From: Seonamhaeicola sp. S2-3
Lineage (GTDB): Bacteria > Bacteroidota > Bacteroidia > Flavobacteriales > Flavobacteriaceae
NCBI RefSeq assembly: GCF_001971785.1
Contig: NZ_CP019389.1
Coordinates: 1,189,001 to 1,253,000, forward strand
Direction of reading: 5' to 3'
Length of the DNA: 64,000 nucleotides
Below the pieces are notes generated by a model. That model was not told where the DNA came from. It saw only the letters and a list, made by a program, of their open reading frames with translations, and did no database searches. Shown here piece after piece: positions 34,590 through 44,213 of this stretch (within the stretch, counting starts at the first letter, position 1; every line of letters starts with the position of its first letter). The position numbers and the translations under genes were made by a program.

Positions 34590-35870
34590 TTATTCAATTT
34601 CTCTTTGTCTTTTACCAGGATATGCTAATGCACCATGCTCTGATAAATCAAGACCTTCAATTTCTACTTTTTCAGAAACTCTAAGTCCTATAGTTTTCTT
34701 AAGTATAGTCAAGAAGATTAAAGAGGTAACAACCGCCCAAATAGCATAAGCTAAAGTACCAATTAATTGAGCTAAAAATTGATTAGCACCACCGCCATTG
34801 AATAAACCAATACCAGTATCGCCATCAATTCCCCAAAGACCAATTACTAGAGTACCCCATGCACCAACAACACCATGTACTGAAAACGCACCTACAGCAT
34901 CATCAATTTTAAGTTTTTGTTCTACAAACTCCATAGAGAATACTACAATAATACCACCAACAAAACCAGCAGCAATTGCGCCAAATTCACCCATATTACC
35001 ACAACCAGCAGTAATACTTACTAAACCAGCTAAGGCACCATTAAGAGTCATATCAATATTTGGTTTTTTGTATTTAACCCATGATAAGAACAACGCACCT
35101 AAAGCACCCGCAGAAGCAGCAAGGTTTGTAACCAATACTACCATAGAAGCACCTGTTGCATCATCACCACCCCAAGCTAGTTGAGAACCTCCGTTAAAAC
35201 CAAACCATCCGAACCAAAGGATAAATACACCTAAAGCGGCTAACAATTTGTTATGACCTGGAATACTAACAGCTTTTCCATCTATGTACTTACCAATTCT
35301 TGGTCCTACTAAGGCAGCAGCTATTAAAGCAGCCCAACCTCCTACAGCATGTACAACAGATGATCCTGCAAAATCTATAAATTCAGCTGGCATAATACCA
35401 TCGGTATCATTTAACCATCCGCCGTTCCATTCCCATCCACCTGCTATAGGGTATATAAAGGCAGTCATTATTATTGAGAAAATGATATAAGTTGTATATT
35501 TTGTTCTACCAGCAATAGCACCTGATACAATTGTTGCTGCGGTAGCACAAAATACTGTTTGGAAAAATAAATCTGCTGGACCTTGATTAAAAGCGAAACC
35601 ACCCCATCCTATCCATCCACTAGGAGAATCTCCATACATTAAAGAATAACCAATGAACCAATATACTAAAGACCCAACGGCAATATCTAGTACATTTTTC
35701 ATAGCTATGTTAACCACGTTCTTAGAACGTGTCATTCCAGACTCAACTAATGTGAATCCTGCTTGCATTAGGAAAACTAAAATACCTGAAATAAGCATCC
35801 AAAGCATTCCCATATCGCCTTCTATTGCGGCGGTATCTTGAATAAAAAGTGGTATATTATACAAAGACAT
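34590..35870 (-). CDS. amtB: Ammonium transporter (first copy)
   Basis: The 426-residue channel has the pore histidines in SSVVHAVGGWAAL and GAFSVHGVVGAWG, and AGFTLVESGMTRSKNVVNI in the N-terminal helices. The C-terminal segment GLRVSEKVEIEGLDLSEHG is the GlnK-responsive tail. It follows the porin gene and precedes glnK on the minus strand. Having two Amt channels, a P-II protein and a porin together points to scavenging of low ammonium. Confidence 0.95.
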   Translation of the reverse strand: MSLYNIPLFIQDTAAIEGDMGMLWMLISGILVFLMQAGFTLVESGMTRSKNVVNIAMKNVLDIAVGSLVYWFIGYSLMYGDSPSGWIGWGGFAFNQGPADLFFQTVFCATAATIVSGAIAGRTKYTTYIIFSIIMTAFIYPIAGGWEWNGGWLNDTDGIMPAEFIDFAGSSVVHAVGGWAALIAAALVGPRIGKYIDGKAVSIPGHNKLLAALGVFILWFGWFGFNGGSQLAWGGDDATGASMVVLVTNLAASAGALGALFLSWVKYKKPNIDMTLNGALAGLVSITAGCGNMGEFGAIAAGFVGGIIVVFSMEFVEQKLKIDDAVGAFSVHGVVGAWGTLVIGLWGIDGDTGIGLFNGGGANQFLAQLIGTLAYAIWAVVTSLIFLTILKKTIGLRVSEKVEIEGLDLSEHGALAYPGKRQREIE

Positions 35871-35907
35871 AATAAATTGTTTTTAATGGTTAGTGAATTA
35901 TTTAAAC

Positions 35908-35936
35908 ATTTACGCATCCATTAAGGATGCGTAAAT
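35908..35936 (-). other. Perfect 12-bp hairpin between porin and amtB
   Basis: ATTTACGCATCC and GGATGCGTAAAT flank a 5-nt loop. No long U-tract follows on the minus strand. It lies 13 bp after the porin stop. It may be a processing or stabilising hairpin that lets porin be made in excess over AmtB. Confidence 0.7.
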
Positions 35937-35949
35937 AAATTTTTATATA

Positions 35950-36960
35950 CTAGAATGAGTAGATTGCGGCCAAAGTAAATGCTGCTAAGTTATCTGCAGC
36001 TGCACCATCACTATCAAAGTAAGGAGTATCATTACTCCAAGAATCTAATCTAATTTCTGGCTTAATGATTAAGTTATCTACAGTATAGCTACCTGTTAAA
36101 GTTGTTGCAAAAACACTTGGGTAATCATCACCATCTCCATGTAAACCATAATATTCACCTCTTAAACCAATTGAGAAACTATCAGAAGTTGCTACTTGTG
36201 GGTACAATGCAGCTCCGTAGAATCCTTCACCATCATTATCATTGTATGCAGCGTTAATTCCTAAGAAGAAAGTATCAGATAAATCAAATCCACCTGTATA
36301 GTCTACTTCAAATCCTAAACCATCATTATTTCCACTATCATAGTATAAGTTTAAGTATTGACCAAAGAAACCTAATTGAGCTCCTAAAGCATACTCACCT
36401 GAAAGAGAAGTATCATTAGTATCCCAAGGATTAGTTACAGCTAACATTAAACTCCAATCATCAGATAAAGTAAAATCTGCTTTTAAACCCATGTGAGAAA
36501 ATGGGCCACTTGAAAATAAATAAGACGTACTATAGTTAAAGTTTGCTGCTGGCGCAATAACTTCATAACCTAAAAAAGTATTCCATCTACCAAATGTTAA
36601 TGTAGTACCTTCAGATACATTCCAGTAAACATAAGCTTGATTTACAATACCGTCAACAATATCAAAATTAAAAGTTGCTCCTGCACCTCTTGGTCCAGTT
36701 CCTAAATCTAAAACCGCACCGGCTTTTTCACCTTCGTAGCTTACAACTAGGTTTGCCATACCTAAAGCAAAACCAGATTTATCTGCAAAAGCAGTTCCAA
36801 AACTTGGCGCATCATTATCTGAAGCTGTTAAATAAGTTTGGTAATAAGCATCTACACTACCACTAATACTTAGTTTGCTTGTTTCTTCGTCTTGAGCAAA
36901 TACAACAGATGCTACAAAAAGGAATGTTAGAGTAAATAGTTTTCTCATAATTGTTTTCAT
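35950..36960 (-). CDS. Outer-membrane beta-barrel porin (OmpL/BBP2-like)
   Basis: The 336-residue protein has a signal peptide (FTLTFLFVASVVFAQ). Amphipathic strands follow (LSISGSVDAYYQTYL, AYVYWNVSEGTTLTFGRWNT, FSIGLRGEYYGLHG) and the last residue is Phe, as for outer-membrane barrels. The N-terminal GSVDAYYQ and the GRW segment suggest the beta-barrel porin-2 (OmpL-like) group. A start four codons downstream (36948) is equally possible. Its place ahead of amtB-glnK-amtB suggests it admits nitrogen compounds through the outer membrane; that is inference. Confidence 0.82.
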   Translation of the reverse strand: MKTIMRKLFTLTFLFVASVVFAQDEETSKLSISGSVDAYYQTYLTASDNDAPSFGTAFADKSGFALGMANLVVSYEGEKAGAVLDLGTGPRGAGATFNFDIVDGIVNQAYVYWNVSEGTTLTFGRWNTFLGYEVIAPAANFNYSTSYLFSSGPFSHMGLKADFTLSDDWSLMLAVTNPWDTNDTSLSGEYALGAQLGFFGQYLNLYYDSGNNDGLGFEVDYTGGFDLSDTFFLGINAAYNDNDGEGFYGAALYPQVATSDSFSIGLRGEYYGLHGDGDDYPSVFATTLTGSYTVDNLIIKPEIRLDSWSNDTPYFDSDGAAADNLAAFTLAAIYSF

Positions 36961-37025
36961 TTTTTAGTTATTAATTATGTTTAATTTTCTTTAAGAATGT
37001 GATAAAACTATGTTAAAAAGTTTTA

Positions 37026-37099
37026 ACCCCCATAAAAAAAGGGGGTGTTTAATTAATTTTTATAGATATTTTAATTTTTACCCTATTTTTTTAGGGGTA
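37026..37099. promoter_or_regulatory. Two C-run/G-run dyads in the porin-gltB gap
   Basis: ACCCCC (37026-37031), 9 A/T bases and GGGGGT (37041-37046) are followed, centre to centre about 53 bp away, by TACCCTA (37079-37085) and TAGGGGTA (37092-37099). Both are C-run, A/T spacer, G-run. They lie 66-139 bp upstream of the porin start. They may be operator sites or hairpins. The rest of the 456-bp gap to gltB is AT-rich with no gene. Confidence 0.4.
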
Positions 37100-37416
37100 T
37101 TCTGTTTATTTTTTTGATTTTTTGGTTTTTCAATAACAGCAATATTTGAATTATTATCATTATTTTTTGTTTTTTTATGCTGTTATTTTTAATAATTCCA
37201 TGTTTTATTAACATAAATTCAGATATCCGCATTTATCGTTAAATTTTAGCAATTGAATATTTATTAAAAAACTAGAGGAATATTGATATATAATTATTTT
37301 TATCTGCTCTTCGCTTCTAAAATCGAAATAATGTTTTGCCTATTATTATTAATTTAAAATGTATAATTATCTTCGCTTACTTAGTCACGTTTTAAACCAA
37401 TATAATTTAGTTGATT

Positions 37417-40400
37417 ATGCTGCAGAAACAAGGAATGTATTCCCCAGATTATGAACACGCAAATTGTGGTGCTGGTTTTATTTGTAACCTCAAAGGAGAA
37501 AAAACAAATCAAATCATACATGATGCGTTAGAAATTTTGGTAAAATTAGAGCACCGCGGAGGGGTTAGTGCCGACGGAAAAACAGGTGATGGTGCTGGTT
37601 TATTAATTGATATCCCTCATGATTATTTTAAACGTGTTTGTGAATTTGAAATTCCTGCCCCTAGAGAGTATGCTGTGGGTATGGTTTTTTTACCTAAAGT
37701 TGCCAACCAATATCAATACTGTAAAGATGTATTTGAACGCGAAGTAAAAGCTCAAGGACTTACCATTTTAGGATGGAGAAAAGTACCGGTAGATTCTTCG
37801 CAATTGGGTGAAATTGCAAAAGCTTCAGAACCTAATATTGAGCAACTTTTTATTAGCAAACCTGAAGGCGCAACAGAAGCCAATTTTAAAGCTAAACTAT
37901 ACGCTGCTAGAAAAATAACCGAACATGATATTAGACTATCAAAAATATCACAATCAGATTATTTTTATGTTCCAAGTTTATCTACAACAACGTTGATTTA
38001 TAAAGGTATCATTATGCCTGAAGATATAGGGCCTTATTATACCGATTTACAACAAAAAGATTTAGTTACCAGATTAGCTTTAGTACATCAACGTTTTTCT
38101 ACCAACACCATGCCTACATGGGAGTTAGCACAACCATTCCGTTTTATGTGTCAGAATGGTGAAATAAACACATTGCGCGGTAATGTTAGTAGAATGAGAA
38201 TTAGAGAGGAAATCATGAAAAGCGATGTATTTGGACCTCAAATAGACAAACTTTTCCCAATTGTACTTCCTGGAAAATCAGATTCTGCTTCTATGGATAT
38301 GGTAGTAGAATTACTAACTCACACAGACCGTTCTTTACCAGAAATCATGATGATGATGATTCCTGAAGCTTGGGAAAAACACAAAACCATGAGTGAAGAC
38401 AAAAAGGCTTTCTATGAATACAACTGCTGTATTATGGAACCTTGGGATGGTCCTGCTTCAATTCCGTTTACAGATGGCGATTATATTGGTGCTTTATTAG
38501 ACAGAAATGGCTTAAGACCATCACGTTACACCCTTACAAAAAGTGGTAAATTAATCATGTCTTCTGAAGTTGGAGTTGTTGATGTAGACCCTGCCGATGT
38601 TGAATTACATGGTAGATTAGAACCAGGAAAAATGTTCTTGGTTGATATGAATGAAGGACGTATTATTGATGACGAAGAAATAAAAAACAAAATTGTTTCA
38701 GAAAGGCCATACAAAGAATGGTTAGACAAAACAAGACTGCATTTAAGAGATGTACCTTATACTAATGAAACGTGCCCAATAGAAACCATTGATATTAAAA
38801 CGCGCCAACGTTTATTCAATTATACTATTGAAGATATCCAAGAGGTTATTACACCAATGGCACAAAAAGGTAAAGAGGCTTTAGGCTCTATGGGTACTGA
38901 TACACCTTTAGCGGTATTATCAGACAGACCTCAACTAATTTCAAACTACTTTAAACAATTATTTGCACAGGTAACAAACCCGCCTTTAGATGGTATTCGT
39001 GAAGAAATTGTAACAGATATTAGTTTAAATCTAGGTAAAGACCGCAACATATTTAGCATTACAGAAAGACAGTGCCGAAAATTACGCATTCAAAACCCTG
39101 TAATTTCAAATGCTGATTTAGAAAAAATAAGAACCATTAAAATAGAAGGCTTTAAAGCTGAAACCATTCATATGCTATACCCAAAAGCACAAGGAATGAA
39201 TGGACTTGAAGATGCTTTAGAAGACATCATAAAACAAGTAGAAAAAGCATTAGAAAGAAAAACAAACATCATTATTCTATCAGATAGAGGTGTAAACAAA
39301 GACTTTGCTCCTATCCCTGCTCTTTTAGCTTGTTCTTATGTAAACCACCAATTAAACCGCTTACGCAAGCGTTCTTATTTTGATATTATTATAGAATCTG
39401 CAGAACCGCGTGAGCCACATCATTTTGCTACCTTATTTGGTTATGGCGCTAGTGCTATTAACCCTTATATGGTAAATGAAATTATTAGAGACCAAGTAAA
39501 AGAAGGCTTTATTAAAGGAATAGATGAACAAAAAGCTGTAGATAACTTTAACAAAGCCATAGGAAAAGGTATCTTAAAAATAATGAACAAAATAGGAATC
39601 TCTACCTTACATTCTTACAGAGGTTCTCAAATTTTTGAAATTGTTGGTTTTAACTCATCGTTTGTTGAAAAATATTTCCCATACACAACCTCTAGAATTG
39701 AAGGTATTGGTCTATACGAAATAGAAAAAGAAATCAATGAGCGCTATAAATACGCCTACCCAGATAAAGAAATTAAAAACCGTTTAGGTTTAAATATTGG
39801 TGGAGATTACCGCTGGAGACGTAATGGCGAACGCCATATGTTTAATCCAACAACTGTTGCTAAATTACAACAAGCTGTTAGGTTAAGTGACCAAAAAAGT
39901 TACGATATATACGCAAAAGCAATTAACGAACAGTCTGAAAACCTAATGACCATTCGTGGCTTGTTTGAGTTTGATAATTTAGACCCAATTCCTATTGAAG
40001 AAGTAGAACCTTGGACCGAAATTGTGAAACGCTTTAAAACAGGAGCTATGTCTTATGGCTCTATTTCGCGTGAAGCGCACGAAAATTTAGCCATTGCCAT
40101 GAACCGAATTGGAGGAAAATCTAATTCTGGTGAAGGTGGAGAAGATAGACGTCGTTTCCAAAAAGATATAAATGGAGACAGTAGAAACTCTGCTATAAAA
40201 CAAGTAGCTTCTGGTCGTTTTGGTGTAACATCACACTACTTAACAAACGCCAAAGAAATTCAAATAAAAATGGCTCAAGGAGCTAAACCTGGAGAAGGTG
40301 GCCAGCTTCCTGGTGAAAAAGTATTACCATGGATTGCAGATGCAAGAAACTCTACACCTTTTGTTGGTTTAATTTCACCACCACCACATCATGACATATA

Positions 40401-41931
40401 TTCTATTGAAGATTTAGCTCAATTAATATTCGATCTTAAAAATGCTAACCGCGATGCTAGAATTAATGTTAAACTAGTATCAGAAGTTGGTGTTGGTACT
40501 ATAGCAGCAGGTGTGTCTAAAGCCAAAGCCGATGTTGTTTTAATCTCTGGTTATGATGGAGGTACTGGTGCATCTCCTTTAACATCTCTTAAACACGCTG
40601 GTTTACCTTGGGAACTTGGTTTAGCAGAAGCGCAACAAACTTTAGTTCTTAACAATTTAAGAAGTAGAATTGTTGTTGAGTGTGACGGACAGTTAAAAAC
40701 AGGTCGTGATGTTGCTATAGCAGCCTTACTTGGAGCCGAAGAATTTGGTTTTGCAACAGCGCCTTTAGTAGCCTCTGGTTGTATTATGATGCGTAAATGT
40801 CATTTAAATACCTGTCCTGTAGGAATTGCTACTCAAGACAAAGAACTACGTAAAAATTTTAAGGGTACACCAGAACACGTTATCAACTTCTTTTACTATG
40901 TAGCAGAAGAATTAAGAGGTATTATGGCACAATTAGGGTTTAGAACCTTAGCAGAAATGGTAGGGCAAACCCACAAGATAAATGCTACCAAAGCTATAAA
41001 ACATTATAAAGCTAAAGGTTTAGATTTATCAAATATCTTACACAGACCTGCAGAGTATAATAAACTCACCATTAGGAATACTGAAAAACAAGACCATGAT
41101 TTAGATAACGTACTTGATTTCACTATCCTACAAGACTCTCATAGAGCATTATACAGAAAAGAAAAAACTAATTTAGCTTACCCTATTAAGAACATTAACC
41201 GTACGGTTGGTGCTATAGTAAGTAACGAAATTTCTAAAATTTATGGCCACTTAGGCTTACCAGAAGACACCCTAAACATTAAATTTACAGGTTCTGCAGG
41301 ACAAAGTTTTGGAGCCTTTGGAGCACATGGTTTAACCTTTACTTTAGAAGGTAACGCTAATGATTACCTAGGTAAAGGATTATCAGGCGCCAAATTAATT
41401 GTAAAAAAACCAGCCGAAGCTGATTTTGTTGCAGAAGAAAATATTATTGTTGGTAATGTTTGTTTATTTGGAGCCGTTCAAGGTGAAGCTTATATTAACG
41501 GAATTGCAGGAGAACGTTTCGCAGTTCGTAACTCTGGGGCTACCGCTGTAGTTGAAGGTGTAGGTGATCACTGTTGTGAGTATATGACTGGTGGAAAAAT
41601 AGTTGTACTTGGTAAAACAGGTAGAAATTTTGCCGCAGGAATGAGTGGAGGTTACGCCTTTGTTTTAAATGAATCTGGCCAATTTACAAATGGCTTATGT
41701 AATGAAGAAACTATAGATTTTGATCCTATTACCGAAGCCGATGAAGCCGAATTAAAACAACTAATAACCAATCATGTAGCATACACAAACAGTGATAAGG
41801 GTAAAGAAATTTTAGCCCATTGGAATAATTACTTACCTAAGTTTGTAAAAGTTATGCCAAAAGAATACAAAGTAGCTTTAGAAAGAATAGCTAATGAAGA
41901 ACCAATGGTTGAAGAATTAACAATTGCATAG
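37417..41931 (+). CDS. gltB: Glutamate synthase large subunit
   Basis: I start at the ATG at 37417, two codons inside a TTG frame start, giving 1504 residues. A short propeptide precedes the catalytic Cys ([14 protein letters not shown]) of the type-2 glutamine amidotransferase. The central domain, the FMN domain ([33 protein letters not shown]) and the 3Fe-4S site near residues 1123-1134 ([15 protein letters not shown]) follow, then the GxGxG C-terminal domain. It makes two glutamates from glutamine and 2-oxoglutarate. It forms an operon with gltD and is divergent from the ammonium-uptake genes. Confidence 0.97.
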   Translation: MLQKQGMYSPDYEHANCGAGFICNLKGEKTNQIIHDALEILVKLEHRGGVSADGKTGDGAGLLIDIPHDYFKRVCEFEIPAPREYAVGMVFLPKVANQYQYCKDVFEREVKAQGLTILGWRKVPVDSSQLGEIAKASEPNIEQLFISKPEGATEANFKAKLYAARKITEHDIRLSKISQSDYFYVPSLSTTTLIYKGIIMPEDIGPYYTDLQQKDLVTRLALVHQRFSTNTMPTWELAQPFRFMCQNGEINTLRGNVSRMRIREEIMKSDVFGPQIDKLFPIVLPGKSDSASMDMVVELLTHTDRSLPEIMMMMIPEAWEKHKTMSEDKKAFYEYNCCIMEPWDGPASIPFTDGDYIGALLDRNGLRPSRYTLTKSGKLIMSSEVGVVDVDPADVELHGRLEPGKMFLVDMNEGRIIDDEEIKNKIVSERPYKEWLDKTRLHLRDVPYTNETCPIETIDIKTRQRLFNYTIEDIQEVITPMAQKGKEALGSMGTDTPLAVLSDRPQLISNYFKQLFAQVTNPPLDGIREEIVTDISLNLGKDRNIFSITERQCRKLRIQNPVISNADLEKIRTIKIEGFKAETIHMLYPKAQGMNGLEDALEDIIKQVEKALERKTNIIILSDRGVNKDFAPIPALLACSYVNHQLNRLRKRSYFDIIIESAEPREPHHFATLFGYGASAINPYMVNEIIRDQVKEGFIKGIDEQKAVDNFNKAIGKGILKIMNKIGISTLHSYRGSQIFEIVGFNSSFVEKYFPYTTSRIEGIGLYEIEKEINERYKYAYPDKEIKNRLGLNIGGDYRWRRNGERHMFNPTTVAKLQQAVRLSDQKSYDIYAKAINEQSENLMTIRGLFEFDNLDPIPIEEVEPWTEIVKRFKTGAMSYGSISREAHENLAIAMNRIGGKSNSGEGGEDRRRFQKDINGDSRNSAIKQVASGRFGVTSHYLTNAKEIQIKMAQGAKPGEGGQLPGEKVLPWIADARNSTPFVGLISPPPHHDIYSIEDLAQLIFDLKNANRDARINVKLVSEVGVGTIAAGVSKAKADVVLISGYDGGTGASPLTSLKHAGLPWELGLAEAQQTLVLNNLRSRIVVECDGQLKTGRDVAIAALLGAEEFGFATAPLVASGCIMMRKCHLNTCPVGIATQDKELRKNFKGTPEHVINFFYYVAEELRGIMAQLGFRTLAEMVGQTHKINATKAIKHYKAKGLDLSNILHRPAEYNKLTIRNTEKQDHDLDNVLDFTILQDSHRALYRKEKTNLAYPIKNINRTVGAIVSNEISKIYGHLGLPEDTLNIKFTGSAGQSFGAFGAHGLTFTLEGNANDYLGKGLSGAKLIVKKPAEADFVAEENIIVGNVCLFGAVQGEAYINGIAGERFAVRNSGATAVVEGVGDHCCEYMTGGKIVVLGKTGRNFAAGMSGGYAFVLNESGQFTNGLCNEETIDFDPITEADEAELKQLITNHVAYTNSDKGKEILAHWNNYLPKFVKVMPKEYKVALERIANEEPMVEELTIA

Positions 41932-41935
41932 TGTT

Positions 41936-43402
41936 ATGGGAAAAGTAACAGGATTTAAAGAATTTGATAGACAAGACGAAGCTTACAAACCGGTTGAAGA
42001 CCGTGTAAAGCACTATAAAGAATTTACTATTCCTTTATCTGAGGAAGAAATAACAAAACAAGGGTCTCGCTGTATGGATTGCGGTATTCCGTTTTGTCAT
42101 AGTGGTTGCCCTCTTGGGAATTTAATCCCAGATTTTAACCACATGGTTCACCAAGGTGAATGGCGAAAGGCATCATGGATATTACACTCTACAAATAATT
42201 TCCCAGAATTCACAGGTAGATTATGTCCTGCCCCTTGTGAAAAATCATGTGTACTGGGTATCATTGAAGATCCTATTTCAATAGAAAATATAGAAAAACA
42301 AATTGTAGAACGTGCTTTTAAAGAAGGTTGGATAAAACCATGTCCTCCTAAAACACGTACAGACAAAACTATTGCCATTGTAGGTTCTGGACCAGCAGGT
42401 TTAGCCGCTGCGCAACAATTAAATAGAGCTGGACACACCGTTACCGTTTTTGAAAGAGATGATGAAATAGGTGGTTTATTACGCTATGGTATTCCTAACT
42501 TTAAAATGGAAAAAGAAATCATAGACAGACGTTTAGCTATTTTGAAAGCAGAAGGCATCACATTTAAAACCAATGTAAATGTTGGCGTTAATTATGATGT
42601 AGAAGAACTAAAAGCCTTTGACGCTGTAGTACTTTGTGGTGGTGCAACTCAAAGACGTAGTTTACCAACACCTGGTATTGATGCCGATGGCGTTGTACAA
42701 GCTATGGATTTCTTAACCCAACAAACTAAAGTATTATTTGGTAAAGAGGTAAAAAACCAAGTTTTAGCAACTGGTAAAGATGTTATTGTTATTGGTGGTG
42801 GAGATACTGGTTCAGACTGTATTGGAACTTCAAACAGACAAGGTGCAAAATCGGTTACCAATTTTGAGATTATGCCTAAACCTCCAGGACATCGTTCACC
42901 TACAACTCCTTGGCCTTATTGGCCTTTACAATTAAAAACATCTTCTTCGCATCAAGAAGGGTGTAATCGTAATTGGCTAATTAATACTAAAGAATTTATA
43001 ACAGATGAAAACGGAAAATTAACTGCTTTAAAAACCGTTAATGTAGAATGGGAAATGATTCCTGGTGAAAGACCAAAACTAATTGAAATTGAAGGTACAG
43101 AAAAAATATGGCCTTGTGATTTAGCTTTATTAGCACTTGGTTTTACAGGACCAGAAAGTACTTTAGCCGATAAATTAGGTATTGAAACAGATGCACGCTC
43201 TAACTATAAGGCTGAGTACGGAAAGTACCAAACTAATATTCCAAACATTTTTACTGCTGGTGATATGCGCCGCGGACAATCATTAATTGTTTGGGCTATT
43301 TCTGAAGGTAGAGAAGCTGCAAGACAAGTTGATATTTTCTTAATGGGTAAATCTGATTTACCAACTAAAAATGAAGCTGGTGATTTAGTGAGTTTACACT
43401 AA
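41936..43402 (+). CDS. gltD: Glutamate synthase small subunit
   Basis: The ATG at 41936 lies 4 bp after the gltB stop and gives 488 residues; an upstream TTG would overlap gltB. N-terminal Fe-S cysteines are in SRCMDCGIPFCHSGCPLGN and LCPAPCEKSC. FAD binding (AIVGSGPAGLAAAQQLN) and an NADPH fold (VIVIGGGDTGSDC) follow. It delivers electrons from NADPH to GltB. With AmtB and GlnK next door, the region covers ammonium uptake and part of the GS-GOGAT cycle. Confidence 0.97.
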   Translation: MGKVTGFKEFDRQDEAYKPVEDRVKHYKEFTIPLSEEEITKQGSRCMDCGIPFCHSGCPLGNLIPDFNHMVHQGEWRKASWILHSTNNFPEFTGRLCPAPCEKSCVLGIIEDPISIENIEKQIVERAFKEGWIKPCPPKTRTDKTIAIVGSGPAGLAAAQQLNRAGHTVTVFERDDEIGGLLRYGIPNFKMEKEIIDRRLAILKAEGITFKTNVNVGVNYDVEELKAFDAVVLCGGATQRRSLPTPGIDADGVVQAMDFLTQQTKVLFGKEVKNQVLATGKDVIVIGGGDTGSDCIGTSNRQGAKSVTNFEIMPKPPGHRSPTTPWPYWPLQLKTSSSHQEGCNRNWLINTKEFITDENGKLTALKTVNVEWEMIPGERPKLIEIEGTEKIWPCDLALLALGFTGPESTLADKLGIETDARSNYKAEYGKYQTNIPNIFTAGDMRRGQSLIVWAISEGREAARQVDIFLMGKSDLPTKNEAGDLVSLH

Positions 43403-43430
43403 AACAACACCTTAAAATAAATACTCAATA

Positions 43431-43460
43431 AAAAAGCACACTATATAGTGTGCTTTTTTA
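43431..43460. terminator. Bidirectional terminator between gltD and the LytTR gene
   Basis: The sequence is a near-perfect palindrome: AAAAAGCACACTA meets TAGTGTGCTTTTT around a TATA-like centre. It starts 28 bp after gltD and ends 3 bp before the end of the minus-strand LytTR gene. Confidence 0.92.
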
Positions 43461-43463
43461 TGT

Positions 43464-44213
43464 CTATAAATTCAATAACTGTTTTAAAAACCCTTCCTTA
43501 CTACTTAATGATACTTTAACTTTTTCAGCATTACTCATTACAACATATGGTGGTTTTGTTTTTGTGTATTTTTTTACGTGGCTTAGGTTTACCAAACACG
43601 ACTGACTTACTCTGTAAAAACCACTTTCGTTTAGCATTTCTTCAAAACGCTTTAGAGTTTTTGAGCTTGTTATTTTCTTTCCGTTTTCAATGTAAATATC
43701 TGTATAATTTACATTAGCTTCACAATAAATAATACTAGAAACATCTAAAACAACACATTCATTTATAGTGTTTACACTTATACGTTTTTTGGTAGTGTCT
43801 TCTTTTAAATTATAAAGCAATGTATCTATTTTTTTATTTACATCTTCAGTAGATTTTTGAGATTTCAATCTACTAACTACCTCATCAAAATCATCTAAAT
43901 CAATTGGTTTTAATAAATAATGAAGCGCCGCAAATTTAAAAGCTTTTACTGCGTATTTACTGTAAGCTGTAGTGAAAACTACCATAAAATTTAAGTGTTT
44001 AACTTGTTGTAAATACTCAAACCCTGTTTGATTATTAATTTCAACATCTAAAAAAACCAAATCGGGGTTTAATGCCTTTGTTGCTTCAATAGCACTTGTA
44101 AGGTTTGTGCATGTTTTAACAACATTAAAAACATCACTGTGCTTATTGGTTAACTTAAGCAAAGCATCAATACAATGCTGCTCATCATCTATAATTATTG
44201 TGTTAATCATCAT
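43464..44213 (-). CDS. LytTR-family response regulator
   Basis: The 249-residue protein has a receiver domain (IIIDDEQHCIDALLKL, phosphoacceptor Asp56 in DLVFLDVEIN, Lys in YLLKPID) and a C-terminal LytTR DNA-binding domain (about 145-249: ISVNTINECVVLDVSSIIYC, GFYRVSQSCLVNLSHVKKY). It overlaps the kinase gene by 11 bp. LytTR regulators bind imperfect 9-bp direct repeats. Its targets are not known; the secreted-protein genes from 46893 are the nearest candidates, by position only. Confidence 0.93.
   Translation of the reverse strand: MMINTIIIDDEQHCIDALLKLTNKHSDVFNVVKTCTNLTSAIEATKALNPDLVFLDVEINNQTGFEYLQQVKHLNFMVVFTTAYSKYAVKAFKFAALHYLLKPIDLDDFDEVVSRLKSQKSTEDVNKKIDTLLYNLKEDTTKKRISVNTINECVVLDVSSIIYCEANVNYTDIYIENGKKITSSKTLKRFEEMLNESGFYRVSQSCLVNLSHVKKYTKTKPPYVVMSNAEKVKVSLSSKEGFLKQLLNL

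Noticed and set aside
34798-35184. A 128-codon plus-strand ORF inside amtB
   Set aside because: It mirrors the transporter coding sequence and has no start signal or recognisable domain.
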